From assembly GCA_963663215.1 (NCBI GenBank), contig OY760140.1:1798001-1862000 (forward strand): a stretch of DNA of 64,000 nucleotides. Reading direction: 5' to 3'. This DNA comes from BJGV01 sp003230615. GTDB taxonomy: Bacteria > Pseudomonadota > Gammaproteobacteria > Burkholderiales > Nitrosomonadaceae. Shown here in pieces: positions 28,836 through 38,387 of this stretch; position 1 is the stretch's first letter; the number at the start of each line of letters is the position of its first letter. The translations under genes and the position numbers were made by a program. The notes beneath the pieces are model-generated. The model was not told the DNA's origin, made no database searches, and saw only the letters and a program-made list of their open reading frames with translations.

Positions 28836-29978
28836 CTAAACCAAATTATGAGTCAGCATATTGATAAAGTTCAAAGGCATTAATCTACTCCAATGCTGCA
28901 ATATATAAATTGTTTTGTGTCTAAACAACCTTGTTATGCGGTCCAAATTAGGTTGCTCCACAACTCCTTTCTCAGTAATCAGGGCAGTGACTAAATCAGC
29001 TGGCATAATGTCAAAAACGGGATTGTAAATATTGGCTTTTTTTGCCGCCCACTGGTGACCATGAAAGCTAGTTACCTCGTCAGCATTTTTTTCCTCAATA
29101 GGAATATCTGTTCCGTTGGGAGTGGCTAGATCGATAGTAGATAGTGGGCAGGCTACATAGAATGGGATGCTGTGACGTTTTGCTAATACAGCTGCCATGT
29201 AGGTACCGATCTTGTTCGCCACATCTCCATTTCTGCCACGCGATCAGTTCCAACTACTACAGCATCAATTTCACCCCAGCTCATCAAATATCCTGTCATG
29301 TTATCTGTTGCGAGAGTTACTGGAATTATCTCTTGTACCATTTCCCATACTGTAAGCCGAGCACCTTGAAGCAATAGTCTAGTTTCACCCACAATTACTG
29401 AAATCTGCTTGCCGACTTTTACAGCGGAACGAATAATTCCAAGAGCGGCACCGTGCCCGGTCGTTGCTAAAGAGCCTGTATTGCAGTGGGAAAGATTCTC
29501 ATGTTATTAGATAGTAATTTGGCACCGAAAGCACCCATGGAACGGTTGATCTGAAGATCTTCAGATAACATCTGATGCGCTGCGTACAGTAGAGCATCGG
29601 CAACCTCGCCAGAAGTACGGCCGGCAGTACCTTTCCACAGAGCACGCATCCATTCGAGTGCCCAGAACAAGTTCATGCAGTAGGCCGACTTTCTGTCAAT
29701 AACTTGAAGGCTTCATCTATAATGCTAGCAAATTCTGTAGGCGTAGTACCTCGCAACCTCTGTGCTTCCATTGCAACACCATAAGCAGAAGCGCAACCGA
29801 TTATTGGAGCTCCACGCACCACCATAGAGCGGATACCCTCTGCCACTTCTATCGCTGAATTAAAAATAAGATACTCAAATCGAGTGAGCAAAACACGTTG
29901 GTTGAGTATTTCCAAATGCCCATTCTCCCAACGCAGTGCCTCCACTGATTGTTCCATGCTTTTCTTAATCACATTCAA
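28836..29978 (-). pseudogene. mtnA: Methylthioribose-1-phosphate isomerase with three frameshifts
   Basis: MtnA isomerises 5-methylthioribose-1-phosphate to the ribulose form in methionine salvage. Four fragments on the minus strand read in order as one MtnA: VRGAPIIGCASAYGVAMEA; NLFWALEWMRALW; SHCNTGSLATTGHGAALGIIRSA and VVVGTDRVA; then ANKIGTYMAAVLAKRH to the end. Each junction (near 29674, 29490 and 29228) is repaired by one added base. It starts overlapping the apt stop, so the two were an operon. Three separate breaks make function unlikely unless the sequence is poor. The C-terminus runs unusually close to the rng stop. Confidence 0.88.
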
Positions 29979-30502
29979 TCCCCTTCAAATTTACAAAGAG
30001 AGAAAACTTTTTGACCATGTTTTTTCAGCCGCAAACTGCCGCCTAGGTCAGGTAAATCGATGACAAAACAACACTCTATAATCTTTCCGCCCATAGACTC
30101 AATTAGTTTTACAGCTGCTTCTGCTGTGCCTCCAGTGGCTATCAGGTCATCTACCAGCAGTATGTGTTCACCCTGGGAAATGGCATCTATATGGATTTCA
30201 ATACAATCGGTACCATATTCCAGTTTATAGTCATGGCTACGTGTTTCCGCTGGTAGCTTGCCTTTCTTGCGAATCGGTACGAAGCCCACACCAAGCTGAC
30301 ATGCAAGCGCCGCACCGATGATAAACCCACGAGCTTCTATTCCAACCACTCTATCGATTTTTACACCAATAAAACGATTAACAAATTCGTTAATCGTGAT
30401 GCGAAAACCTATCGGATCTTTTAACAATGTTGTTATGTCCCGGAACATTACGCCTTGCTTTGGATAATTAGGAACAGTTCTGATTCTTGACTTAATGGGC
30501 AT
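29975..30502 (-). CDS. apt: Adenine phosphoribosyltransferase
   Basis: Apt salvages adenine, including that released in methylthioadenosine breakdown, to AMP. The PRPP loop ILLVDDLIATGGTAEAA, the N-terminal FRDITTLLKDP and the GIEARGFIIGAALA segment are diagnostic. The 175 residues are normal. It overlaps the start of the damaged mtnA, a sensible metabolic pairing, and apt itself is intact. Confidence 0.95.
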   Translation of the reverse strand: MPIKSRIRTVPNYPKQGVMFRDITTLLKDPIGFRITINEFVNRFIGVKIDRVVGIEARGFIIGAALACQLGVGFVPIRKKGKLPAETRSHDYKLEYGTDCIEIHIDAISQGEHILLVDDLIATGGTAEAAVKLIESMGGKIIECCFVIDLPDLGGSLRLKKHGQKVFSLCKFEGD

Positions 30503-30816
30503 AGATTTTCTCCAGGAGAAATTAGAACTGATAATAGTGAGGCACTATAATGTGATACTTAGAATCAGGGTAGAGTTTTCAAACAGTGCAATTTATTAAA
30601 CCCTCCCAGAAGACTGGTAAATTCTATAGAAATAATACAACAAACTGCACACCTGCAGGTTCTATGTGGGTTTAAAGCCTTGAGAAAACAGAAATCTAAT
30701 AACTGGTCTAGTTTGTTACTGTAGATTTTCTTTAAGTTGGACAAATTCATGAGGTAATATAGCAACCAGTTACATATTATGAGCATATCCTGCCAGGAAC
30801 TTAGGAGACTTATCGG
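30503..30816 (+). other. Intergenic region between divergent apt and DUF2062 gene
   Basis: About 314 bases with no recognised gene. It carries a good Shine-Dalgarno sequence (AGGAGA near 30801) for the rightward GTG start. No clear promoter or operator was identified. Confidence 0.4.
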
Positions 30817-31368
30817 GTGCCTCGAAAATTTTTCAAAAAATATCTTCCTTCCCATGATAGTATCCATCAAAATCGATTTATCGGAATGTTCGGGGGTTTA
30901 CTGCATCATCACAACTTGTGGCATCTTAATCGTCACTCAGTAGCAGGTGGAGTTGCAGTAGGCTTGTTTGCTGGTTTAATCCCTGGGAGCAACCCAGTTC
31001 AGTTCTTTTTTGCTGCCATGCTCGCTATCGTATTCAAAGTAAATCTTCCAATGGCAGTATTGATCACACTTTATTCCAATTTTTTGACCATCGTACCGAT
31101 TTATCTTGTTGCATATGCGATCGGTAGGTTTGTTATCGGTAACGATACAATTAATATGCCTCAAGTCGAGTTTTCTCTTTTAGACAAAGAAATTAATGAA
31201 TGGATTCCTTCCACAATAGATTGGCTATCTTCTCTTGGAAGTACTTTATTGACCGGAATATCTCTGCTGGCGATACTGCTTTCAATAATAGGTTATTTCA
31301 CAGTACATGGAGTATGGCGGCTATACGTAATTTATGAGTGGCGTAAACGGGCGCAACGACACCATTGA
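30817..31368 (+). CDS. DUF2062 family inner-membrane protein
   Basis: The DUF2062 core is evident in LWHLNRHSVAGGVAVGLFAGLIPGS and the following hydrophobic stretches. About three transmembrane segments span residues 45-160, with a basic tail. The GTG start at 30817 is backed by AGGAGA at the right distance. Function is unknown; relatives are often near DNA repair or polysaccharide genes. The glycosylase gene follows after 14 bases. Confidence 0.88.
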   Translation: MPRKFFKKYLPSHDSIHQNRFIGMFGGLLHHHNLWHLNRHSVAGGVAVGLFAGLIPGSNPVQFFFAAMLAIVFKVNLPMAVLITLYSNFLTIVPIYLVAYAIGRFVIGNDTINMPQVEFSLLDKEINEWIPSTIDWLSSLGSTLLTGISLLAILLSIIGYFTVHGVWRLYVIYEWRKRAQRHH

Positions 31369-31382
31369 TAATTGGTTAACAA

Positions 31383-32000
31383 ATGATCCCAGAGCACTGG
31401 AAACAAGCAACTCAAGAGCTTGCTATGCGCGATGAAGTGATGCATAAGCTTATATTATGCTTCAAAGAGGCCGCACTACGTTCACATGGTGATGCGTTTA
31501 CTACTCTTGCGCGTTCCATCGTAGGTCAGCAGATCTCTGTGAAGGCAGCAGAAAGTATCTGGAAAAAAGTAGTCGCTACAGTTTCTGAGATTACACCACA
31601 TACAGTTCAAGAGATAGGAAAAGACGAACTACGAAATTGTGGCTTGTCACAGAGGAAAGTAGTTTATTTACAAGACCTATCGCTACACTTTATTAGAAAG
31701 AGCTTAAATGAGGCTAGATGGCAGGAGATGGATGATGAGGCGCTAATTTTAGAACTGACGCGCGTAAAAGGTATTGGGCGCTGGACCGCTGAAATGTTCT
31801 TGATTTTTCATATGCTGCGTCCAGACATATTGCCGATGAAAGATCTGGGCCTAAAACGCGCCTTAAGTATTCACTATAATGCCAACCAACCCGTAAGCGA
31901 GTTTAAGATACGTACAATATCTGAGTTATGGAAACCATGGCGATCTGTAGCGACGTGGTATTTGTGGCGCAGCCTTGATCCGCTGCCGGTAGAATACTAA
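31383..32000 (+). CDS. DNA-3-methyladenine glycosylase, HhH-GPD family (AlkA-like)
   Basis: It removes alkylated purines from DNA as the first step of base excision repair. The helix-hairpin-helix is RVKGIGRWTAEMFLIF and the catalytic aspartate follows in PMKDLGLKRAL. The N-terminal FTTLARSIVGQQISVKAAESIW is the family core. The 205 residues match the short AlkA-like form without the N-terminal domain of E. coli AlkA. Close spacing suggests an operon with the DUF2062 gene. Confidence 0.92.
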   Translation: MIPEHWKQATQELAMRDEVMHKLILCFKEAALRSHGDAFTTLARSIVGQQISVKAAESIWKKVVATVSEITPHTVQEIGKDELRNCGLSQRKVVYLQDLSLHFIRKSLNEARWQEMDDEALILELTRVKGIGRWTAEMFLIFHMLRPDILPMKDLGLKRALSIHYNANQPVSEFKIRTISELWKPWRSVATWYLWRSLDPLPVEY

Positions 32001-32031
32001 AACTCAAGTTCAGAACGTATTCTTGTCATTT

Positions 32032-32340
32032 CTAAAAGAAAAAATATTTACCCGAGAAATATATTCCAGCTAGTAACAAAATGCCCATCAATATGTTGAC
32101 TAATGTATCGCCCTTGCTACTAGCGAATAGCCCATTCAGCCATTTTTTGACAACAACAATCGAAATTATGAAAACAGGAACAGCCATGATTAGGAAATGC
32201 ATTTCCATGCTCCAAACACTACCTAACCAATTGCTAACCCAGCCTTCAGGACGAAATAGACTATAGGAAATACCAGAAATTCCTGCAATGACAAATACAA
32301 CGTAAATTAATGACAGAATGAGCTGAAAAGACTCTTTCAT
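32032..32340 (-). CDS. Small hypothetical membrane protein
   Basis: 102 residues with three predicted transmembrane helices (about 5-25, 45-66 and 80-100) and a short positively charged loop. I do not recognise the family. The start codon is ATG at 32340. It converges on the glycosylase gene with 31 bases between stops and lies downstream of lolD on the same strand, 79 bases away. Confidence 0.6.
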   Translation of the reverse strand: MKESFQLILSLIYVVFVIAGISGISYSLFRPEGWVSNWLGSVWSMEMHFLIMAVPVFIISIVVVKKWLNGLFASSKGDTLVNILMGILLLAGIYFSGKYFFF

Positions 32341-32419
32341 AGGAACATTATTAATCGATGAGAGAAAAATGGGCTACAGGCTACAATAAATACAGCCTGC
32401 CTTTTCGCAATAACATTTT

Positions 32420-33097
32420 TTATTCAGTCAGCATACCATCAACTAACTGTAATGTCCTCCCTGTCTGTTTGGCCAAAAGTGGGTCATGGGTAACAATGAT
32501 AAGGCTTGCACCTGCATCACGGTTAAGCTCTAACATTAGCGCATAGATTTCACCGGCAGTGTGCCGGTCAAGATTGCCGGTAGGCTCATCAGCCAGGATA
32601 CAAGCAGGTTTGGTGACCAAGGCGCGTGCTACTGCTGCACGCTGACGCTCTCCCCCTGAAAGCTCTCCTGGCGTGTGAGACAGGCGGTGACCCAAACCCA
32701 CCTGCTTCAATACCTCTATTGCATGATCATAAGATTCGTTGCTGTTCATATGCCGGATTAATAGTGGCATGGCGACATTCTCAAGTGCACTGAATTCTGG
32801 TAGCAGATGGTGAAACTGGTAAATAAAACCAAGCGACTTGTTACGTAGCCGGCATCTTTCTTCTTCGTTTATGGCAGTAATATTCTGGCCCATAATATGG
32901 ATATCTCCAGTGGTAGGCACATCTAGCCCACCTAATATGTGCAGTAACGTGCTTTTTCCAGAACCGGATATGCCCACAATGACAAGCGTTTCACCTGCCA
33001 CCACCTGCAGGTTTATACCCATAAGTACCGGTACTTCAAACTTTCCCTGATAGTAACTTTTACGTAAATTGGTACAAGAAAGTATTATCTCATTCAT
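32420..33097 (-). CDS. lolD: Lipoprotein-releasing ABC transporter ATP-binding protein
   Basis: LolD powers extraction of mature lipoproteins from the inner membrane for transfer to LolA. Walker A is GISGSGKST near residue 42. The ABC signature is LSGGERQRAAVARAL, Walker B is CILADEPTGNLD, and the LolD-type LGFIYQFHHLLPEFSALENV is present. The start overlaps the end of lolC by 8 bases. Confidence 0.95.
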   Translation of the reverse strand: MNEIILSCTNLRKSYYQGKFEVPVLMGINLQVVAGETLVIVGISGSGKSTLLHILGGLDVPTTGDIHIMGQNITAINEEERCRLRNKSLGFIYQFHHLLPEFSALENVAMPLLIRHMNSNESYDHAIEVLKQVGLGHRLSHTPGELSGGERQRAAVARALVTKPACILADEPTGNLDRHTAGEIYALMLELNRDAGASLIIVTHDPLLAKQTGRTLQLVDGMLTE

Positions 33098-34337
33098 ATC
33101 TTAATGCTTCTGCAGGATTGACCTTGGATGCTCGGTAGCTCGGATAAATCGTTGCTAGTATGGTCAACCCAAACGATACGATCGCAACCGTCACTATATC
33201 AGCGAGATAAGGGTCTGACGGGATTTTGCTGATGTAATAAACTTCGCGCGACAAAAACTGAACGGTAAACAAATACTCAATAAGCGCAATTACTGAACCC
33301 ACGTTGAATGCCAGCAATACACCTCCAATCACCCCCAATATCGTACCAAAAACACCAATCAAAGTGCCCTGTACGATAAAGATTTTCATGATACTTTGTG
33401 GGCTTGCCCCAAGGGTGCGTAGAATAGCAATATCGGATTGTTTGTCAGTTACTGCCATTACCAGGGTAGAAACGATATTGAAAGCTGCAACTGCAATGAT
33501 TAAAGCAAGAATAAGAGAAAGCATTCGCTTTTCAATCTGGATTGCACGAAAATAATTAGCATGCTGACTGGTCCAGTCGCTAATGTATGTATTTGAAGAA
33601 ATTAGTGGTGCAAGTTCTCGCACCACTTGCGGTGCTTGGAACAAGTCGTGCAGTTTCAGTCTTACGCCTGACACTTGATCACCCTTCATACGATATAGTT
33701 TTTGTGCATCTGCTATATGGATTAACACCAACGACGAGTCGTATTCAAAATGTCCCGCTGCAAAAATACCGGCAATGGTAAATTGTTTGAGACGAGGCAG
33801 CATCCCCACTGGTGTCATCTGCCCTTGTGGTGAGATTAATACGATCTTATCGCCTTTGGACACACCCAAGATTCGTGCTAGTTCCAAGCCAACAACGATA
33901 CCGAACTCTCCTGGTGCAAGGTTGTTTAATTTTCCACTTACCATCATCTGGGAAAAATCAGCCACCTTGTCTTCCATATTAGGCAGGATACCGCGTACTA
34001 ATACGCCACGTACAACTTGATTGAACGACACCATGCCCTGGGCGCTAACGTATGGCGCAGCAGCTCCTACTTGTGAGTGCTTGGTTGCTTCATCCGCAAC
34101 CCCTTGCCAGTCGGTAAGCCTTCCATTTACGCCGCTTACCTGGATGTGCGATGCTACTCCTAATATACGAGTGCGTACTTCTTTCTGGAAACCGTTCATT
34201 ACTGACATCACCGTTATAAGGGCCGTCATGCCAAGCGTGATACCCAAAAGAGAAATTAATGAAATAAACGAAATAAAGTGATTGCGGCGTTTTGCACGCG
34301 TGTAGCGGAGACCAATGAAGAGTTCATAAGAAGGCAC
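33090..34337 (-). CDS. lolC: Lipoprotein-releasing ABC transporter permease LolC/LolE
   Basis: This is the MacB/FtsX-type permease of the Lol system. An N-terminal transmembrane helix (residues 25-47: ISFISLISLLGITLGMTALI) is followed by a large periplasmic domain. Three further helices in the C-terminal 140 residues end AEALRYE. The 415 residues are typical. The start is GTG 34337. As in many betaproteobacteria a single permease gene is present, so it probably forms a LolFD-like homodimer. Confidence 0.93.
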   Translation of the reverse strand: MPSYELFIGLRYTRAKRRNHFISFISLISLLGITLGMTALITVMSVMNGFQKEVRTRILGVASHIQVSGVNGRLTDWQGVADEATKHSQVGAAAPYVSAQGMVSFNQVVRGVLVRGILPNMEDKVADFSQMMVSGKLNNLAPGEFGIVVGLELARILGVSKGDKIVLISPQGQMTPVGMLPRLKQFTIAGIFAAGHFEYDSSLVLIHIADAQKLYRMKGDQVSGVRLKLHDLFQAPQVVRELAPLISSNTYISDWTSQHANYFRAIQIEKRMLSLILALIIAVAAFNIVSTLVMAVTDKQSDIAILRTLGASPQSIMKIFIVQGTLIGVFGTILGVIGGVLLAFNVGSVIALIEYLFTVQFLSREVYYISKIPSDPYLADIVTVAIVSFGLTILATIYPSYRASKVNPAEALRYE

Positions 34338-34870
34338 AGATAAAACACCTAAATATAAGAAGGAATTACAGAGTTTGCTACATTCCGTCTGGGCTTAACA
34401 GAGAACCGAGTTGAACTGAATAACTACAACCCAATTTTCTTTCATGAAAATATTTCTTTTTGTGGTTAAACAACATCCCGTGCTACATTCATAATTATAT
34501 TCTGAATTTTATGAAATTCACCCTTACCCCTTGATACAAGAGTTCATTCTGAAAAGGATAAAAATCTTTCAATATGAGTTAAGTGCTTACCTCTTCGTCA
34601 AACCAGTTCTTGCCGTGTAGAAAGATTTTAATAGCAATCAAATTAGTTTATTTAATTCGGTTAACCTTAGCATTTACTAATGTGTAAATAATTATCGGTG
34701 CTCAATAACACAAATCTTATGAATGAAGCACTAACAAGTTTGGTGAGTAAAACGAATAGATTGAATTTTAGCATTCATTTTACCCAATAGGTTGTGCGGA
34801 TTTAGATAGATTTAGGGCATGAAATTATTGGAGCTAGAAGGCGTATAAATACACTTGATTCATTTTTCAT
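34338..34870 (+). other. Intergenic region between lolC and fur
   Basis: About 530 AT-rich bases with no gene recognised on either strand. It lies upstream of lolC and downstream of fur, so it should hold the lolCD promoter. No tRNA, repeat or strong terminator was seen. Confidence 0.4.
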
Positions 34871-35299
34871 TCACGACTTACGATATTCACAAGTCGGTTT
34901 TACACAATCTACATAAAGTGACAGTGAGTGTTCATGAATGATAAACCCGCGAGCTTTAGCAATTTTAATCTGACGTTTTTCGATTTCTTCATCATAGAAC
35001 TCGCCAACATGACCACATTGCAGGCATACTAGGTGATCATGATGATCGCCGCGATCAAGTTCAAATACTGCTTTACCACTTTCAAAGTGATGGCGTTTTA
35101 AAACCCCGGCCTGTTCAAATTGTGTCAACACTCGATAGACGGTAGCAAGGCCGATATCCTCACCATCGTTTATCAAAGATCGATATACATCTTCCGCTGA
35201 TAGATGCTGTATCGTAGTATTTTCAAACAAACTAAGTATTCGTAGTCGTGGTAGCGTAGCCTTAAGGCCCATAGTTTTAAGATCACTTGGTTTACTCAT
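34871..35299 (-). CDS. fur: Ferric uptake regulator
   Basis: Fur is an iron-dependent repressor. The winged-helix part has GLKATLPRLRIL and DIGLATVYRVLTQFEQAGVL. The metal-binding HHDHLVCLQCGHVGEFYDEEIE and the C-terminal CVKPTCEY cysteine pair are intact. I chose ATG 35297-35299 (MSKPSDLKTMGLK). An upstream in-frame start at 35335 adds 12 residues not found in relatives. It diverges from bamE, the usual betaproteobacterial arrangement. A convincing Fur box in the gap was not seen. Confidence 0.95.
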   Translation of the reverse strand: MSKPSDLKTMGLKATLPRLRILSLFENTTIQHLSAEDVYRSLINDGEDIGLATVYRVLTQFEQAGVLKRHHFESGKAVFELDRGDHHDHLVCLQCGHVGEFYDEEIEKRQIKIAKARGFIIHEHSLSLYVDCVKPTCEYRKS

Positions 35300-35373
35300 A
35301 GTTATATCCGCCTGGCAAATCAAATAATGTATCATATAACGTTAAATCTGCTTTGAAAACATATGTTGCCGAG

Positions 35374-35931
35374 ATGTATGCAAAAATATTTACGCTACTT
35401 GTATTGTTATTTATAGCTGGGTGTTCGTCCACACCATCTTTGCTCTATAAGATTGATGTGCAGCAGGGTAACGTTATAACTCAGGAAATGGTGGAAAAGC
35501 TGAAACCTGGCATGACTAGATCACAAGTTCGTTTTGTACTTGGTTCTGCGTTGATTGGTGATGTTTTTCATAAAGATCGTTGGGATTATGTTTACAGTCT
35601 TGAGCAACAAGGTGTTCTAATCGAAGAATATAAGCTAGCAGTTTTTTTCGAAGATGACAAACTAGCGCGGACTGAGGGTGATTTCTCAGACTCATTCGCC
35701 TCTGTTTCACCTCAATTAGTTGAGCCTGTAAAATATCCTACCGAGGAAAAACAGAATGCAGAACTTTCACCAGGACCAACTATTCCTAGTGCGGAACAGG
35801 ACAAGCCCACAATACTTGCTATAGAGGAAAAACACGACATGGCATCTTCACCTGAACCGACAGTTTCTACTGCGGAACAGGTCCTGCCCCCACCTCCACC
35901 TGGAATTGCAGATGGTATAGAAGCAGATTAA
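35374..35931 (+). CDS. bamE: Outer membrane assembly lipoprotein BamE (OmlA/SmpA)
   Basis: BamE is a small lipoprotein of the beta-barrel assembly machine. A signal peptide with lipobox LFIAGC puts the lipidated cysteine at about residue 17. The SmpA/OmlA core is GNVITQEMVEKLKPGMTRSQVRFVLGS and WDYVYSLEQQG. The start at 35374 gives a standard lipoprotein leader. The C-terminal 70 residues form a Pro/Glu/Ser-rich extension with two related EEK-SPxPT-AEQ units, longer than E. coli BamE. Confidence 0.92.
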   Translation: MYAKIFTLLVLLFIAGCSSTPSLLYKIDVQQGNVITQEMVEKLKPGMTRSQVRFVLGSALIGDVFHKDRWDYVYSLEQQGVLIEEYKLAVFFEDDKLARTEGDFSDSFASVSPQLVEPVKYPTEEKQNAELSPGPTIPSAEQDKPTILAIEEKHDMASSPEPTVSTAEQVLPPPPPGIADGIEAD

Positions 35932-35991
35932 TCGGAAAGACAAACAATCCTTTAAGGGATGCTGCAAAAATAACTGTGTAGGTATATACAA

Positions 35992-36798
35992 ATGACGACA
36001 TTGAATATTGCTATTACTGGAAGTTCGGGCCGCATGGGAAAAACCCTGTTGAGGGCTGTCACACAGGCTTTAGATTTGCATTTATCTGCGGCTCTAGAGC
36101 AAACTGGCAATTCTTATCTTACGAGAGATGTGGGCGAGTTAATTGGCACCCCTTGTGGCATTGCTATTACAGACAATTTTTCTACCGTACTTCCTGGCTG
36201 TGATGTTTTGATTGATTTCACCCGTCCCGCAGGAACGTTGGAGTATCTTTCAATCTGCCGTACTAAGGGAGTGAAAATGGTAATTGGAACCACTGGTTTT
36301 TCAGCAGAACAAAAATCGACACTAAAAGCAGCATCAAAAGATATCGCGATCGTATTAGCGCCTAACATGAGTGTGGGTGTAAACGTTACATTCAAACTCT
36401 TGGATATGGCTGCCAGATCACTAAGTGAAGGTTACGATATTGAGATCATCGAGGCTCATCATCGCCACAAAGTGGATGCACCATCAGGTACCGCATTGCA
36501 TATGGGCGAAGTAGTAGCGCAGGCACTTGGAAGAGATCTTTCAGAAGTAGCAGTGTATGGGCGAGAGGGGGTCACAGGCGAACGTGTACCTTCTACTATT
36601 GGGTTTTCTACCGTGCGCGGCGGAGACATAGTCGGTGATCACACGGTGATGTTTGCAGGTACTGGGGAGCGTATTGAGATTTCACATAAGGCTAACAGTC
36701 GTGCAGCTTTCACAGAGGGCTCGTTACGTGCTGCTCGTTTTCTAGCAGACAAGCAATGTGGTTTGTTTGATATGCAGGACGTACTTGGGCTACGATAA
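35992..36798 (+). CDS. dapB: 4-hydroxy-tetrahydrodipicolinate reductase
   Basis: DapB reduces hydroxy-tetrahydrodipicolinate in lysine and diaminopimelate synthesis. The N-terminal nucleotide motif is ITGSSGRMGKTLL. The substrate and catalytic region is EIIEAHHRHKVDAPSGTAL. The 268 residues fit. It follows bamE in the conserved fur-bamE-dapB neighbourhood. Confidence 0.96.
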   Translation: MTTLNIAITGSSGRMGKTLLRAVTQALDLHLSAALEQTGNSYLTRDVGELIGTPCGIAITDNFSTVLPGCDVLIDFTRPAGTLEYLSICRTKGVKMVIGTTGFSAEQKSTLKAASKDIAIVLAPNMSVGVNVTFKLLDMAARSLSEGYDIEIIEAHHRHKVDAPSGTALHMGEVVAQALGRDLSEVAVYGREGVTGERVPSTIGFSTVRGGDIVGDHTVMFAGTGERIEISHKANSRAAFTEGSLRAARFLADKQCGLFDMQDVLGLR

Positions 36799-36947
36799 CA
36801 ATTTCTTCCATTGTACGTATTGCATACTTTTTTTAGCAGAGTAAAGAAATGCTAAGGTGTTAGCATTAAAGTTTCTGAGTCTATCTTGTAATTATGTATC
36901 TATTAAGGTTGGCCCAGTAGTGTTTTCTATCTTTGTTGATGAAACCA

Positions 36948-37417
36948 TTAGGTGAGGTGATCTGGCTCCCTATAGAACTCAATAAAAAAATTAACCGTAC
37001 CTAAGGGTTCCACGCTATGCAGCACCTCGGGTACAATAATTCCAGGTTTATCCAGAGATAATTCCAGATCTATTTCTAAAGTATCAACGCAATATCGAAG
37101 TTTGCCCTTTGTAACGATAATTTTTGCCCAAATTCCAGCTTGTGTCGAGTGATCGTTCTTCAAACCAGTGGGAAAGGATTCCTCGGTAAAAATCGGCGTT
37201 TTTTATACGTAACAAAACCATCTGGTAGCTCAAGTCTATCGCATCGAACACAGTTGAGAATTTTTCCTATCTTACTTCTACGACCCCTTTCTGTTGTAAC
37301 CCAGGACCGATTGATAAATGGTGGGTTATGCCGCACATGTTGTAGATGCCCACAACTGAGAGTTGCGACCCAATCTCCTATATCATCATGTCCATATCTT
37401 ATAATTGGTCGTTCCAT
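36948..37417 (-). pseudogene. DUF3565-DUF1971 fusion protein, frame broken at an A6 run
   Basis: The first frame (from 37417) is a DUF3565 domain: IIRYGHDDIGDWVATLSCGHLQHVRH and NCVRCDRLELPDGFVTY. The second frame encodes a DUF1971 cupin-like domain: HSTQAGIWAKIIV, GIIVPEVLHSVEPLG and FFIEFYREP. They join at a run of six A on the coding strand (37199-37204), where a seventh A gives the expected linker KKTPIFTEESFP. Such fusions are known; their function is unclear. This may be an intact gene with a base-calling error. Confidence 0.8.
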
Positions 37418-37708
37418 AGCTTGATTCAGTAGGTTCGAGGAAAATGTAACACAATGGTTATTTAATATCTTTAGTGTCTGGTCTTTTTGATTTAGTGAAA
37501 TTGGTATTCATTTTTTAAAATATACTGGTTCATATTAAGGGGAAATGGCTTGGAAATTTTATCCAACGGAAAAATTCACTTTTCCTTATTATTTAGTTCT
37601 AGTTTTCTCTACAATAAATACAAAATTGACCAAATGAACCCGGCTCCGGTACCTTTCTCACACTAAACAAGTAAAATACTCAATTTATAAATTTCTAGGG
37701 GGAAGATT

Positions 37709-37966
37709 ATGCAAATTCATGTCTATGATACTTATGTCAAATCTAAAGATGGTCATACAATGCACTTTGATGTATTTGCTGGGGTAAAAGACGATCAAAA
37801 AGCAGTTGAGTATGCCAGACAATGGCTACTATCAATCGACGAAGGCGATGCAGCAATTTCGAGTAAGGAATGCAAATTTTGCCATAGCCAGAGCGCGCCC
37901 GACAATGTTGTCGAAGCAATTAACAAAGACGGTTACTTCATCTACAAGATGGAGGGTTGTAGTTAA
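37709..37966 (+). CDS. DUF2024 family protein
   Basis: 85 residues matching the DUF2024 pattern: IHVYDTYVKSKDGHTMHFDV at the start, CKFCHSQ near residue 55 and NKDGYFIYKMEGC at the end. Function is unknown. A GGGGGAAG Shine-Dalgarno sequence precedes ATG 37709. Its last 29 bases overlap the end of the convergent PqqD-like gene. Confidence 0.88.
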   Translation: MQIHVYDTYVKSKDGHTMHFDVFAGVKDDQKAVEYARQWLLSIDEGDAAISSKECKFCHSQSAPDNVVEAINKDGYFIYKMEGCS

Positions 37967-38249
37967 TCGTACTCTGGTACTTCTCGATTAGATTTAGGGC
38001 GTTGAGTTCTGCAAGAAGATGTTCTATTTGGAGCTCATGTTCTGCATGTGATTCAGATTGATCTGTGGGAGGAACTAATTTAGCAAGAGTAATTGCCTCC
38101 GTTGGAGATTGCTGTAATTTCAATAGTATTTGACTGGCAGTCAAATTCAGTAAGTGGGTATCCCCGGAAAGGCTGTTATAGACTACGCATTCGTTATCCC
38201 AGGAATGGAAATACAGGGCTTGATCCGATGATATTATTTGCCACTTCAT
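37938..38249 (-). CDS. PqqD-like protein of the HPr-rel-A system
   Basis: PqqD-type domains bind and present peptide substrates (RiPP recognition element fold). Here ALYFHSWDNECVVYNSLSGDTHLLNLTASQILLKL is split by the usual WH-like pattern: a beta strand with W, then VYNSLSGDTHLLN, then a helix. The C-terminal helices end LIEKYQS. I chose ATG 38247-38249 (MKWQIISS); a TTG at 38273 would add eight residues. It lies 138 bases after the twin-arginine protein gene and probably shares its promoter. The matching HprK-like kinase is 27 kb away. Confidence 0.82.
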   Translation of the reverse strand: MKWQIISSDQALYFHSWDNECVVYNSLSGDTHLLNLTASQILLKLQQSPTEAITLAKLVPPTDQSESHAEHELQIEHLLAELNALNLIEKYQSTINYNPPSCR

Positions 38250-38387
38250 TTTAAATTTACCGCTAGGGTACAAATAGAGGTCAGTACGATACAGGCTTAA
38301 AAAATTTAATTCAATACTATCTTGTTATGTCAGACTCTGAAAGTAGTAGATAATATCTCCTTCGTACCAATGAACGCCTGCCGTTGG

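Noticed and set aside
35300..35373. Fur box between fur and bamE
   Set aside because: Only a partial AATAATGTATCATAT match to the 19-bp consensus; not strong enough to report.
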